DNA from: Prevotella sp. UBA2739
GTDB taxonomy: Bacteria; Bacteroidota; Bacteroidia; Bacteroidales; Bacteroidaceae
NCBI GenBank assembly: GCA_002353525.1
Contig: DEJV01000036.1
Coordinates: 1-55,446, forward strand
Direction of reading: 5' to 3'
Length of the DNA: 55,446 nt
Part shown: piece after piece, positions 1-8,894 of the stretch
Layout of the letters: the number at the start of each line of letters is the position of its first letter
How positions within the stretch are numbered: position 1 is the stretch's first letter
The notes under the pieces: generated by a model
Seen by the model: only the letters and a program-made list of their open reading frames with translations
The model's database searches: none
What the model was told of the DNA's origin: nothing
Program-made: the position numbers and the translations under genes

Positions 1-37
1 TGTACTTTAGTACGCTTTTAATCATTAATTCTATATT

Positions 38-1129
38 ATGATCGATTCGAAGGATTGTTTTTGCGTTATTCTGGCTGGCGGTCGTGGCCGTCGGTTATGG
101 CCTTGTAGCCGTGAGAGACGGCCGAAACAGTTTGTGGATTTTTTTGGTACGGGTCGTACTCAGCTGCAACAGACTTTCGACCGTTATGCCGAGCTGATGC
201 CTAAGGAAAACATATTTATCAGCACGAGTTATGAATATACGCATTATGTGAAGGACCAGTTGCCGGATTTGCCCGATGAGAATATTCTGAGTGAGCCCGT
301 TCACCGCAACACGGCTCCGAGTGTGGCGTGGGCCGCTTATCGCATCTCTCATATCAATCCTCGTGCAAAGATTGTGGTGACGCCCAGCGACCAGGCTGTG
401 ATAAAGGAGGATGTGTTTAAGGAGAGCGTAGCTGAGTGTCTTGAGTTTGCCGACATGAAGGACTGCCTGATTACGATGGGTGTGAAGCCTACTCGTCCTG
501 AGCCGGGCTATGGCTACATTCAGTTGGGTGAGGAGACTAGGATCAAGGACTTGTATAAGGTGCAGTCGTTTACGGAGAAGCCCGACCGCGAGTTTGCCAA
601 GATGTTTATGGAGAGTGGCGAGTTCTATTGGAATACGGGTGTGTTCTTCTCTAATGTGCGTTATCTGATAGAGTGTTTGCAGAAGATACTGCCCGTGGTG
701 CTCCGCATGATCGACAAGGAGGGTGTCATTGTTCCCTATGAGGAGGAGATGGCATTTATCAACGAGAATTTTTCGAAGTTCCCCAATCTCTCGGTCGACT
801 ATGGTATTTTAGAGAAATCCGATAATGTATATGTTAAGAAATGTAGTTTCGGTTGGGCTGATCTGGGCACCTGGCATTCTATCTACGAGGCTTTCAGCAA
901 GACGGATGAGGACAATGTGGTGATTGACTCTGAGGTGGTGCTGGAGGACAGTAAGAACAATGTCATCAAGTTGCCTAAGGATCATCTTGGCATTATCAAC
1001 GGGTTGGATGGATATATTGTAGCCGAGGAAGATAATGTGCTGCTGATTTGCAAGAAAGGTGACTCGTCGGCACTGATTCGTAAGTATGTGAATGAAGTGA
1101 AAATCAAACTTGGCGACGATTTTGTTTAA
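38..1129 (+). CDS. manC: mannose-1-phosphate guanylyltransferase
   Basis: Makes GDP-mannose from GTP and mannose-1-phosphate in the cytosol, feeding fucose, mannose and capsule or O-antigen sugar synthesis. The nucleotidyltransferase signature GGRGRRLWP followed by PKQF is at residues 14-32. A sugar-binding FTEKP lies near residue 177 and EFYWNTGVF near 196, both typical of the family. At 363 residues it is the short form, without the C-terminal cupin phosphomannose isomerase domain of bifunctional ManC/ManA enzymes. The ATG at 38 is the first start and gives the expected N-terminus. It stands alone on the plus strand and is followed by a tandem repeat and a shared terminator. The family call is firm; the downstream polysaccharide is not deducible here. 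Confidence 0.93.
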   Translation: MIDSKDCFCVILAGGRGRRLWPCSRERRPKQFVDFFGTGRTQLQQTFDRYAELMPKENIFISTSYEYTHYVKDQLPDLPDENILSEPVHRNTAPSVAWAAYRISHINPRAKIVVTPSDQAVIKEDVFKESVAECLEFADMKDCLITMGVKPTRPEPGYGYIQLGEETRIKDLYKVQSFTEKPDREFAKMFMESGEFYWNTGVFFSNVRYLIECLQKILPVVLRMIDKEGVIVPYEEEMAFINENFSKFPNLSVDYGILEKSDNVYVKKCSFGWADLGTWHSIYEAFSKTDEDNVVIDSEVVLEDSKNNVIKLPKDHLGIINGLDGYIVAEEDNVLLICKKGDSSALIRKYVNEVKIKLGDDFV

Positions 1130-1174
1130 ATAAGAGGCAAAAGAGGACGAAGGTTCGAGCGTCATTTCGATTCT

Positions 1175-1288
1175 AGAAGGCTATTCTGTGATTCTAGAAA
1201 GCTGTCCTGTAATTCTAAAAGGCATATTTACGAGTTGTAAAAGACATGTTTACGCATCGTAAAAGGCATATCTACGAGTCGTAAAAAG
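1175..1288. repeat. degenerate 21-22 bp tandem repeat, about five units
   Basis: Five adjacent units lie between the manC stop and the terminator. The first two are 21 bp and begin AGAAGGC and AGAAAGC; the next three are 22 bp of the form AAAAGGCATATTTACGAGTT plus GT. The core TTTACGnnTCGTAAAAG is self-complementary in part. A related 21-bp unit with the core GCGTTGTAAAAGAT occurs three times at 12869-12931. No coding capacity is apparent. Confidence 0.8.
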
Positions 1289-1296
1289 CAGAAACA

Positions 1297-1330
1297 AAAA
1301 GAGCAAAGGACAACAGTCCTTTGCTCTTTT
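1297..1330. terminator. bidirectional terminator between manC and the HIT gene
   Basis: A perfect 15-bp stem, AAAAGAGCAAAGGAC with GTCCTTTGCTCTTTT, closes on a 4-nt loop. It has T-runs on both strands, so it can end both the plus-strand manC transcript and the minus-strand greA-HIT transcript. Confidence 0.85.
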
Positions 1331-1374
1331 GTAAATGGGAACTTCTAATAGTTAGAGTTTCTTGTTTTTGTAAC

Positions 1375-1764
1375 TTAGAACTCCTTGCGTATTTTTTCGG
1401 CAATGGCCTCAAATTGCTCGGGAGTGAGTTGCAGTTTCTCGCGACGGAAGTCAACGTCTTTCTCCGAATCCATGGGGATGAGGTGGATATGAGCGTGGGG
1501 AACCTCAAGGCCCAATACCACTTGAGCTACTTTCCGGCAAGGGAATGCCTTTTTGATGGCCAGTGCCACGCGCTTGGCAAACACCTGGAACTCAGCAATC
1601 TCGTCGTCGCTCATGTCGAAGATGTAGTCGACCTCACGGCGTGGAATAACCAGTGTGTGGCCTTCTTTGAGCGGGTTGATGTCTAGAAAAGCATAGAACT
1701 TTTCGTTTTCTGCACATTTGTAGCTGGGAATCTCGCCAGCAGCTATTTTACTGAAGATGCTCAT
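1375..1764 (-). CDS. HIT family nucleotide-binding hydrolase
   Basis: A 129-residue histidine-triad protein with the catalytic motif HAHIHL at about residues 91-96 and the N-terminal SIFSKIAAGEIPSYK block typical of Hint-like proteins. Family members hydrolyse purine nucleoside phosphoramidates or dinucleotide polyphosphates in the cytosol; the natural substrate here is unknown. It lies 55 bp downstream of greA on the same strand and probably shares its transcript, which would end at the hairpin 1297-1330. Length is normal and all active-site histidines are present. Confidence 0.9.
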   Translation of the reverse strand: MSIFSKIAAGEIPSYKCAENEKFYAFLDINPLKEGHTLVIPRREVDYIFDMSDDEIAEFQVFAKRVALAIKKAFPCRKVAQVVLGLEVPHAHIHLIPMDSEKDVDFRREKLQLTPEQFEAIAEKIRKEF

Positions 1765-1819
1765 GTTTTTGTTGGGGTTAATGGTTTGAATGGGGGTGAA
1801 CAGGGTGGTTGGGGCCCGC

Positions 1820-2287
1820 TTATCCCACGGTGATTTTGTCGATGCGCAGTTTGATGGTGCCGCGAGGTATTTTTATCTCCACCTCGTCGCCTTCCTTATG
1901 GTTCAGCAGTCCTTGCGCAATAGGTGTGGTGATGCTGATTTTCCCCTCGCGCAGGTTGGCCTCGCTTTCGCTCACAATGGTGTAAGCCATCTTGCCCTTT
2001 GTGGTAAGATTGGTCATCTCTACTTTCGAGAGAATCTGAACGCTGTCGGTGCTCAGGCGTGATGTGTCGACAATCTTTGCCTCGGAGATTTGCATTTTCA
2101 TCCGGTTGATTTTGTCTTCCAGGTGTGCCTGTGCCTCTTTGGCGGCGTCATACTCTGAATTCTCACTCAAATCGCCTTTGTCGCGAGCCTCTGCTATTGC
2201 AGCTGAGGCTTTAGGCCGCTCGATAGTTTCCAAGCGTTTTAGTTCGGCTACCAGTTTGTCGTAGCCTTCTTGTGACATGTATGCCAT
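1820..2287 (-). CDS. greA: transcription elongation factor GreA
   Basis: Rescues backtracked RNA polymerase by stimulating transcript cleavage through the secondary channel. The 155 residues show the N-terminal coiled coil with the conserved tip containing DKGDLSENSEYDAAK and the C-terminal FKBP-like domain with PIAQGLLNHKEGDEV and IPRG. The start at 2287 gives MAYMSQEGYDKL, a normal GreA N-terminus. The leader upstream carries a strong promoter and a hairpin (separate entries). The HIT gene follows in the same direction. Confidence 0.95.
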   Translation of the reverse strand: MAYMSQEGYDKLVAELKRLETIERPKASAAIAEARDKGDLSENSEYDAAKEAQAHLEDKINRMKMQISEAKIVDTSRLSTDSVQILSKVEMTNLTTKGKMAYTIVSESEANLREGKISITTPIAQGLLNHKEGDEVEIKIPRGTIKLRIDKITVG

Positions 2288-2335
2288 AGTACTTTATTTT
2301 TTTTGTTATTATTCGCAGTAATGTCAAAACAAAGA

Positions 2336-2364
2336 ATTCCGACATCCTTTTTCAATGTCGGAAT
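2336..2364 (-). promoter_or_regulatory. leader hairpin upstream of greA
   Basis: On the minus strand between the greA promoter and its ATG there is a perfect 10-bp stem, ATTCCGACAT with ATGTCGGAAT, and a 9-nt loop. It is followed in the transcript by a U-rich run (TTCTTTGTTTT). Position and shape suit a leader attenuator or terminator. Confidence 0.6.
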
Positions 2365-2399
2365 CCTTGTTTTGAATATTGTTTTTCTAAATTTCGATG

Positions 2400-2430
2400 C
2401 AAAGATAGTTATTTTTTTTGAAAACTCCAA
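2400..2430 (-). promoter_or_regulatory. greA promoter
   Basis: On the minus strand a -33 TTG (2428-2430) and a -7 box TATCTTTG (2400-2407) are separated by exactly 20 bp, matching the Bacteroidota sigma-ABfr consensus. Transcription would start near 2394, giving a leader of about 105 nt that contains the hairpin 2336-2364. Confidence 0.75.
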
Positions 2431-2512
2431 TTTTTTAGGGTACAAAATTAGCCTTTCAACGTATTATTAATAAAAAACGAGCTATCTTTGTAGCCTAAAA
2501 TTTGAAAACACA

Positions 2513-3811
2513 ATGTTAACACCAGAAGAGAAAAAGTCTATTATCGACTTAATTCATCGCCAGGTGGTGCCAGCCATCGGGTGTACCGAACCAATTGCAG
2601 TTGCGCTGTGCGTGGCTAAGGCAAAAGAAATGCTAGGCTTCCGTCCCGAGCATATTGAGCTGAGTCTTAGTGGTAATATCCTGAAAAACGCCATGGGCGT
2701 GGGCATACCTGGTACAGGCATGGTCGGACTTCCCATCGCCATTGCTTTGGGAGCACTTATTGGCAGGTCAGAGCTGCAGCTGGAAGTGTTGCAGGACTGC
2801 AACAAGCAGGCTGTCGAAGAGGGAAAGGCCTTTATTGCCGAGAACCGCATTCACATCTCCCTTGAGGAGAATGACCCTGACAAGTTGTATATCAGCGTGA
2901 CGTGCTCGGGCAACGGGCATGAGGCACAGGCTATTATAAAAGGTGCGCACACCAACTTTGTCTATCTGCGCGTCGATGAGGAGGTGATGCTGAACAAGCA
3001 GACGGCCTGTGCCGCTGAGGCTGTTCATGATGATGACATCAAGCTGACGCTCCATAAAGTGTACGAGTTTGCCACTACCACCGACGTGGAGGATATCCGT
3101 TTCATTCTTGAGGCTAAGGAACTGAACTCCAACGCTGCCCGCAACGGACTGAAAGAGAACTATGGCCACCAGTTGGGCAAGACGTTGTGCAGCCCGCTGG
3201 GCCGTGGCATCATGGGCGATGGCATTTTCTCGAAGGTGCTCTCTGTCACCAGTTGTGCCTGCGACGCACGTATGGCCGGAGCCATGGTACCCGTCATGAG
3301 CAACAGCGGCAGCGGCAACCAAGGTATTTGTGCCACCATGCCGGTGGTAGTGTTTGCCGAGGAGAATCACAACACCGAAGAAGAGCTCATCCGTGCCCTT
3401 ATCATCAGCAATCTCACCGCCATCTATATCAAGCAGAACCTGGGCGCGCTCTCTGCGCTTTGCGGATGTGTGGTAGCCAGCACGGGCAGCTCGTGCGGTA
3501 TTACCTATCTGATGGGCGGAACCTACGAGCAGATGTCGTATGCGGTGAAGAATATGATAGCCAACCTTACCGGTATGATTTGCGACGGTGCCAAGCCCAG
3601 CTGCGCCTTGAAGCTGACGTCGGGCGTGAGCACAGCCGTGCTGAGTGCGATGCTGGCCATGCAGCACAAGTATGTCACCTCCGTAGAGGGCATCATCGAC
3701 GACGATGTAGACCAGAGCATTCGCAACCTGACGGCCATCGGCAGCAAGGGCATGGACGTCACCGACCGCTTTGTGCTTGACATTATGACGCATAAAACCA
3801 AAAAGAACTAA
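2513..3811 (+). CDS. L-cysteine desulfidase / serine dehydratase alpha-like protein (UPF0597)
   Basis: A 432-residue protein of the YhaM/CdsB family, related to the iron-sulfur subunit of L-serine dehydratase. Family members convert L-cysteine to pyruvate, ammonia and sulfide using a [4Fe-4S] cluster. The conserved cysteine motifs are present: AIGCTEP at residue 24, GSGNQGICATMP, SSCGITYLMGG near 328 and MICDGAKPSCALK near 356-363. Its start at 2513 follows a -7 box TATCTTTG at 2483-2490. dsbD begins 41 bp downstream, so the two are probably co-transcribed, joining cysteine breakdown to thiol redox control. Substrate preference between cysteine and serine cannot be told from sequence. Confidence 0.85.
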   Translation: MLTPEEKKSIIDLIHRQVVPAIGCTEPIAVALCVAKAKEMLGFRPEHIELSLSGNILKNAMGVGIPGTGMVGLPIAIALGALIGRSELQLEVLQDCNKQAVEEGKAFIAENRIHISLEENDPDKLYISVTCSGNGHEAQAIIKGAHTNFVYLRVDEEVMLNKQTACAAEAVHDDDIKLTLHKVYEFATTTDVEDIRFILEAKELNSNAARNGLKENYGHQLGKTLCSPLGRGIMGDGIFSKVLSVTSCACDARMAGAMVPVMSNSGSGNQGICATMPVVVFAEENHNTEEELIRALIISNLTAIYIKQNLGALSALCGCVVASTGSSCGITYLMGGTYEQMSYAVKNMIANLTGMICDGAKPSCALKLTSGVSTAVLSAMLAMQHKYVTSVEGIIDDDVDQSIRNLTAIGSKGMDVTDRFVLDIMTHKTKKN

Positions 3812-3852
3812 AATAGAAAAAAGCAAGAATAAACGAACCAAACGAACAAACA

Positions 3853-5901
3853 ATGAAGAATCTGAAATCATTAGCATTGACGATGATGCTGGCCCTTTTC
3901 ACCATGGCCGCATTTGCTCAGAATCCCGTCAGCTTCAGCGTGCAGCAGAAGCAAGTTTCTCCTACAGAACTGGAAGTCATCTTCACTGGTAAGATTGCTC
4001 CGGGCTGGCACGTCTACTCAACAGGTCTGCCTGCCGATGGTCCTATCTCGGCTACGCTGACAACCGAAAAGGCCGAGGGTGTTCAGCCCGTTGGTGGTCT
4101 GAAGCCACAAGGCAAGGAAATCAGCCAGTTTGATAATCTTTTCGGCATGAAGTTGCGTTATTTCGAGAACAACGTCACCTTCATTCAGAAGTATAAGATT
4201 ACGGGAAAGACCTACAAGGTATCTGGTTTCCTGGAGTATGGCGCCTGCAACGACCAGAACTGCCTGCCGCCAACCGACGTAGAGTTCTCTTACGAGGGCA
4301 AAGGTCCTGCCGATGCTCCCGAGGCTAAGGAAGATCCTAAAGCCAAAGAAGAAGAGAAAGCAGCAGAAGAAGCAAAGGCCGACTCGGTACCCGCCGCAGC
4401 CGCAGCCGACAGCACCATAGCAGCCGTAGTTGATACGGCTGCTATTTCCAAGGGCGACCTGTGGAGACCGGTGATTAAGGAACTGAGCGCCCTCAATGGC
4501 GAAGACGGCAGCAAGAACCGCTCGCTGCTCTACATCTTCTTCATGGGACTGGTGGGAGGACTGGTGGCCCTGTTCACTCCCTGCGTGTGGCCCATCATCC
4601 CGATGACCGTCAGCTTCTTCCTCAAGCGTGCCAAGGACGACAAGAAGAAGGGCATCAAGGATGCCATCACCTATGGTATCTCCATTGTCGTCATCTATCT
4701 TGCTTTGGGTCTTGCCATCACCGCCATCTTCGGAGCCAGCGCACTGAATGCCCTGTCGACGAATGCTATATTTAATATTTTCTTCTGTTTGTTGCTGGTG
4801 GTGTTTGCCCTCAGTTTCTTTGGTTGGTTCGAACTCACATTGCCTTCGTCATGGACGAATAAGGTAGACTCGAAGGCCTCTTCCACCAGTGGTCTGCTCT
4901 CTATCTTCCTCATGGCATTCACCCTTTCGCTGGTGAGCTTCTCTTGCACAGGTCCTATCATTGGTTTCCTGCTTGTCGACTTTGCCACTAGCGGCAACTT
5001 CTGGGGACCTGCCATCGGTATGCTCGGTTTCGCCATTGCACTGGCTTTGCCGTTCACGTTGTTTGCCCTCTTCCCCACATGGCTCAAGTCAGCTCCTAAG
5101 TCGGGAGGCTGGATGAACATCATCAAGGTGACGCTCGGTTTCATCGAGCTGGCCTTCGCCCTGAAGTTCTTCTCTGTGGCCGACCTGGCTTATGGTTGGC
5201 GTCTGCTCGACCGCGAGGTGTTCCTCTGCCTGTGGATTGTCATCTTCGGTGCTCTCGGTCTCTATCTCATCGGTAAGCTGAAGTTCCAGAGCGACTGGGA
5301 AGGCGGCGAGATGGAGAAGCCCATGCCCGTGGTATGCATCATGCTGGGTCTTTGCTCTATTGCCTTTGCCATCTACATGCTGCCCGGTCTGTGGGGCGCT
5401 CCCTGTAAGGCTGTCAGCGCTTTCGCGCCACCTATGTATACACAGGACTTCAACCTCAACACCAAGGAGGTTCGTGCCGCTTATCTGAACTACGAGGAAG
5501 GTATGGCTGCCGCCAAGGCACAGGGTAAGCCCGTCATGCTCGACTTCACCGGATTCGGTTGTGTGAACTGCCGTAAGATGGAGGCTGCCGTATGGACCGA
5601 TCCTAGTGTGGCCGATAAGCTGACCAAGGATTATGTGCTCATTTCGCTGTTCGTCGACGATAAGACTCCGCTGCCCGAGCATGTCAAGGTGGTAGAGAGC
5701 GACGGTACTGAGCGCACACTGCGCACCGTGGGCGACAAGTGGAGCTATCTGCAGCGCTATAAGTTCGGAACCAATGCCCAGCCGTTCTATGTGACTGTCG
5801 ACAACGAGGGTAATCCGCTCGGCAAGTCGTTCGTCTATAAAGAGGATGTAGCTGGCTACATGGAGTTCCTCAACCAGGGACTGGAGAACTATCGCAAGTA
5901 A
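3853..5901 (+). CDS. dsbD: DsbD-type thiol:disulfide interchange protein
   Basis: Passes electrons from cytosolic thioredoxin through the inner membrane to periplasmic thiol proteins. Signal peptide at residues 1-22. A periplasmic DsbD-alpha-like domain carries the pair CNDQNC near 132-137. An Ala/Glu/Lys-rich linker covers about 150-200. The CcdA-like membrane core has its two redox cysteines in FTPCVWPIIP (about 245) and FSCTGPIIG (about 365). The C-terminal thioredoxin-like domain has GFGCVNC (about 570-573). At 682 residues it has all three domains of full DsbD. It lies 41 bp after the cysteine desulfidase gene, and a strong terminator follows. Confidence 0.93.
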   Translation: MKNLKSLALTMMLALFTMAAFAQNPVSFSVQQKQVSPTELEVIFTGKIAPGWHVYSTGLPADGPISATLTTEKAEGVQPVGGLKPQGKEISQFDNLFGMKLRYFENNVTFIQKYKITGKTYKVSGFLEYGACNDQNCLPPTDVEFSYEGKGPADAPEAKEDPKAKEEEKAAEEAKADSVPAAAAADSTIAAVVDTAAISKGDLWRPVIKELSALNGEDGSKNRSLLYIFFMGLVGGLVALFTPCVWPIIPMTVSFFLKRAKDDKKKGIKDAITYGISIVVIYLALGLAITAIFGASALNALSTNAIFNIFFCLLLVVFALSFFGWFELTLPSSWTNKVDSKASSTSGLLSIFLMAFTLSLVSFSCTGPIIGFLLVDFATSGNFWGPAIGMLGFAIALALPFTLFALFPTWLKSAPKSGGWMNIIKVTLGFIELAFALKFFSVADLAYGWRLLDREVFLCLWIVIFGALGLYLIGKLKFQSDWEGGEMEKPMPVVCIMLGLCSIAFAIYMLPGLWGAPCKAVSAFAPPMYTQDFNLNTKEVRAAYLNYEEGMAAAKAQGKPVMLDFTGFGCVNCRKMEAAVWTDPSVADKLTKDYVLISLFVDDKTPLPEHVKVVESDGTERTLRTVGDKWSYLQRYKFGTNAQPFYVTVDNEGNPLGKSFVYKEDVAGYMEFLNQGLENYRK

Positions 5902-5933
5902 ACATTCTGACAGGTTTTCCACCTGTATATAAC

Positions 5934-5979
5934 AACAGATGCAAGCAATTTGGCAACGTGCCTCATGCTTGCATCTGTT
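5934..5979 (+). terminator. intrinsic terminator after dsbD
   Basis: A perfect 14-bp stem, AACAGATGCAAGCA with TGCTTGCATCTGTT, has an 18-nt loop and is followed directly by a run of T residues. Confidence 0.9.
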
Positions 5980-6000
5980 TTTTTTGTTTCTAAATGTCAC

Positions 6001-6465
6001 TTATTTCCTTCCGAAGTCGGCAGGCACCTCGCCCCATTTCTTGGTTTCCCACTTCACGATAGGGTTGGTGTAGTTATGGGTTTGCAGCCAGCGCTCAGCC
6101 CGGGCGATAATCTGGAACAGCTGCTCTGTCTGTTCGTTGCGCTCCAGTTTGGTTTTACATTGGCGCTTTTTCACCCACAGAATAGCGTTGTTCGAGTCGG
6201 AATAGATGGTCTTCTGATGCAGTCCTTGGTTCCAGCAGAGAGCCAGTGCATGCACAATGGCCAGAAACTCACCGATATTGTTCGTGCCCTTCATCGGTCC
6301 GAAATGGAATACGCGGTAGCCCGTCTGCAGGTCAATGGCCTGATATTCCATTGGCCCCGGGTTACCCGAGCAGGCAGCATCAACGGCCCAGGCGTCTGCC
6401 TTTACCTCTAGGGGTAAGGGCAGCACCGTGTCGTTGCGATAGTCGGGAGGTGAAACTAAATCCAT
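6001..6465 (-). CDS. ribonuclease H, stand-alone catalytic domain
   Basis: Degrades the RNA strand of RNA:DNA hybrids. The four acidic residues of the RNase H active site can be placed: D29 in AVDAACSGNPG, E66 in TNNIGEFLAI, D90 in IYSDSNNAI and D150 in the terminal PADFGRK. The ATG at 6465 is preferred over an in-frame TTG two codons upstream. Many Bacteroidota homologues carry an N-terminal viroplasmin hybrid-binding domain; here only about 25 uncharacterised residues precede the catalytic fold. It lies downstream of argS, separated by a heptamer array. Confidence 0.88.
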   Translation of the reverse strand: MDLVSPPDYRNDTVLPLPLEVKADAWAVDAACSGNPGPMEYQAIDLQTGYRVFHFGPMKGTNNIGEFLAIVHALALCWNQGLHQKTIYSDSNNAILWVKKRQCKTKLERNEQTEQLFQIIARAERWLQTHNYTNPIVKWETKKWGEVPADFGRK

Positions 6466-6476
6466 TGTCAAAGCTC

Positions 6477-6549
6477 AACTATTAATTGCCACAATTAATT
6501 ATCAATTGTCAATTAATTATCAATTATCAATTGTCAATTATCAATTAAT
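6477..6549. repeat. degenerate heptamer array AATTATC/AATTGTC
   Basis: The space between the argS stop and the RNase H start is filled with repeated AATTATC and AATTGTC heptamers broken by AATTA insertions. The same unit recurs at 43011-43050 between pyrE and the SRPBCC gene. The units are partly self-complementary, so the RNA could fold back. Confidence 0.8.
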
Positions 6550-8343
6550 TTACATTCTCTCGGGCACCTCAATGCCGAGTAGGCTCATGCCGTTCTTGAT
6601 GGTCTTGGCCACGTTCTTGGCCAGCATCAGGCGGAAGGCCTTCTCCTCTTCGGTGTCGGCTCCGAGGATGCTGTAGTCGTGGTAGAACTGGTTGAACTGC
6701 TTGGTCAGCTCGTAGCAGTAGTTGGCAATGCCGCTGGGCGAATAGTCCTTGCCGGCCTGCTCGACGGCAGCACCGAACTCGCTCATCTTCTGGATGAGGT
6801 CAATCTCCTTGCCAGAGAGGCTGGTCAGGCCAGTAGAACTGGTTTGACTAGTAGAACCAGCAGCGGCGGCTTTTCTCAGAATGCTGCGGATGCGGGCGTA
6901 GGTGTACTGGATGAAGGGGCCTGTGTTGCCATTGAAGTCGATGCTCTCCTCCGGGTTGAAGAGCATGTTCTTGCGGGCGTCGACCTTCAGGATGAAGTAT
7001 TTCAGGGCGCCCATGCCCACGATGCGGGCAATCTCGTTGCGCTCCTCCTCGGTCATATCGTCGAACTTACCCAGTTCCTCAGAGGTTTTCTTGGCGTCGG
7101 CCACCATCAGGTCCATCAGGTCGTCAGCATCGACAACCGTTCCCTCACGGCTCTTCATCTTGCCGTTGGGCAGTTCCACCATGCCGTAGGAGAAGTGAAC
7201 CAGCTCTTTGCCCCATTTGAATCCGAGGCGATCGAGCAGGATGCTGAGCACCTGGAAGTGGTAGTTCTGCTCGTTACCCACCACGTAGATCATCTTGTCG
7301 ATGGGGTAGTCGTGGAATCGCATCTCGGCAGTACCGATGTCCTGGGTCATATAGACAGAGGTGCCATCGCTGCGCAGCAGCAGTTTCTGGTCGAGACCTT
7401 CGTTGGTGAGGTCGGCCCACACGCTGTTGTCTTCTTTGCGGAAGAAGAGTCCTTTCTCCAGTCCTTCCTCTACTTTTGCCTTTCCCTTCAGGTAGGTCTG
7501 GCTCTCGTAGTAAATCTTATCGAACGAGACACCCAGCTTCTTGTAGGTCTCGTCGAAACCGGCATACACCCATGCGTTCATCTTTTCCCACAGGGCTCGC
7601 ACCTCGGGATCGTTCTGTTCCCACTTGACGAGCATGTCGTGAGCCTCCTTGATGAGCGGAGCCTCCTGTTTGGCCTGCTCCTCGTCCATGCCCTTGGCCA
7701 CCAGCTCTTTGACCTCCTCGCGGTAGTGCTTGTCGAAAGCCACGTAGTAGTCGCCAATCAGGTGGTCGCCCTTCTTGCCGCTGCTTTCGGGAGTTTCGCC
7801 GTTGCCCCATTTCAGCCAGGCCAGCATCGACTTGCAGATGTGAATACCACGGTCGTTCACGATATTGGTCTTCACCACGCGGTTGCCGTTGGCCTGCATG
7901 ATCTGTGCCAGCGACCAGCCCAGCAGGTTGTTGCGCACGTGGCCCAGGTGCAGCGGCTTGTTGGTGTTGGGCGATGAGTATTCGATCATCACCAGGGGAC
8001 TGTCGTCGGTGGCCTGTTTCATGCCATAGTGCTCGTCGGCGTCGATGTCGGCCAGCAGACTGAGCCAGGCGGCAGGGGCGATGACCATGTTAAGAAATCC
8101 TTTCACCACATTGAAGCGCTCAACGGCCTCGCAGTTTTCCACGAGATAGCTTCCCAGCTCCTGGGCAGTCTGCTCAGGACTCTTGCGGGCCATCTTGACA
8201 AAGGGGAAAACAACGAGCGTCAGGTTGCCCTCAAACTCGCTGCGCGTCTTCTGTACTTGTACCATTTTGTCGGGTACCTCCTGTCCGTAAAGCGACTTCA
8301 CAGCCTGCTTCACGGCATCAGCTATCATATTTTCAATCTTCAT
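6550..8343 (-). CDS. argS: arginyl-tRNA synthetase
   Basis: Charges tRNA-Arg. Class I synthetase of 597 residues with the HIGH-type motif HLGH in NTNKPLHLGHVRNN, the KMSKS counterpart MKSREG, and an N-terminal ArgRS additional domain. The C-terminal DALR anticodon-binding domain ends in SLLGIEVPERM. Start chosen at the ATG 8343 (MKIENMIADAV); a longer in-frame reading to 8376 only adds residues that overlap the promoter. A -7 box TACCTTTG lies at about 8374-8381 on the minus strand. The linker near residue 500 is rich in Ser/Thr/Ala. Confidence 0.96.
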   Translation of the reverse strand: MKIENMIADAVKQAVKSLYGQEVPDKMVQVQKTRSEFEGNLTLVVFPFVKMARKSPEQTAQELGSYLVENCEAVERFNVVKGFLNMVIAPAAWLSLLADIDADEHYGMKQATDDSPLVMIEYSSPNTNKPLHLGHVRNNLLGWSLAQIMQANGNRVVKTNIVNDRGIHICKSMLAWLKWGNGETPESSGKKGDHLIGDYYVAFDKHYREEVKELVAKGMDEEQAKQEAPLIKEAHDMLVKWEQNDPEVRALWEKMNAWVYAGFDETYKKLGVSFDKIYYESQTYLKGKAKVEEGLEKGLFFRKEDNSVWADLTNEGLDQKLLLRSDGTSVYMTQDIGTAEMRFHDYPIDKMIYVVGNEQNYHFQVLSILLDRLGFKWGKELVHFSYGMVELPNGKMKSREGTVVDADDLMDLMVADAKKTSEELGKFDDMTEEERNEIARIVGMGALKYFILKVDARKNMLFNPEESIDFNGNTGPFIQYTYARIRSILRKAAAAGSTSQTSSTGLTSLSGKEIDLIQKMSEFGAAVEQAGKDYSPSGIANYCYELTKQFNQFYHDYSILGADTEEEKAFRLMLAKNVAKTIKNGMSLLGIEVPERM

Positions 8344-8479
8344 ACCGGTATGTTTATTTCTGTTTTGAGGGTGCAAAGGTAGGCATTATTTCCCATATTT
8401 GCAAATTATTCGTCAGCCATTCCTGTTACTGGTGTCCGATTGCCCATCATCAAAGGCATATTGCACCTTGCATTCCCCA

Positions 8480-8513
8480 CTCTCAGCTCTCAGTTCTCAA
8501 CTCTCAGTTCTTT
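8480..8513. repeat. heptamer array TCTCAGT/TCTCAGC
   Basis: About four and a half copies of TCTCAGY or TCTCAAC heptamers. The array overlaps the 3' end of the gene at 8490-8891, whose last codons (ELRVEN and the stop) are read from it. Confidence 0.75.
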
Positions 8514-8891
8514 CCTGATGGCTGTCATTTTCTGCCGTCGTCCGATGGAGAACAAATTGCCGTTCGCGTCCACGTAGTCGAACACCTGGTAAGCCTTCTC
8601 CAGCAACATCTGCCGTAAGGGCGCCTGTTTATAGCTGCCTTCGGCATAAAGCAGCTCCGCCACCATCTCCAGCCGTTGCATGCGCTCGTCTTCCTTCCAT
8701 TCGTTCCGGGCATAGTCGAGCAGCTCGTCGAACGACAGGTTGCGCAGCACATCGTAGCTGCCCACATACTGGCGGTAGAGCTCGCGCAGGCTCTCGTCGT
8801 GCTTGTCCTCGGCCTCTTTCTTCTCAAGAAAACGGGCCAGGGCGGCCATGAACTCCTGAATGATGCGCAGGAAATAATCGCGTTGTAGCAT
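8490..8891 (-). CDS. conserved hypothetical protein, helical, DUF6483-like
   Basis: A 133-residue soluble, charged and predicted helical protein. Its N-terminus MLQRDYFLRIIQEFMAAL resembles the DUF6483 type of small proteins, but I am not sure of the family. The last six residues and the stop codon are encoded by a heptamer array, so the natural C-terminus has probably been altered. It is the third gene of a minus-strand operon after the HAD hydrolase and a lipoprotein, starting 3 bp after the lipoprotein stop. Confidence 0.65.
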   Translation of the reverse strand: MLQRDYFLRIIQEFMAALARFLEKKEAEDKHDESLRELYRQYVGSYDVLRNLSFDELLDYARNEWKEDERMQRLEMVAELLYAEGSYKQAPLRQMLLEKAYQVFDYVDANGNLFSIGRRQKMTAIRKELRVEN

Positions 8892-8894
8892 AGT

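Noticed and set aside
2768..3877. A 369-codon minus-strand frame opposite the cysteine desulfidase gene
   Set aside because: Same reason: antisense to a well-supported gene, low-complexity His/Val/Gly content.
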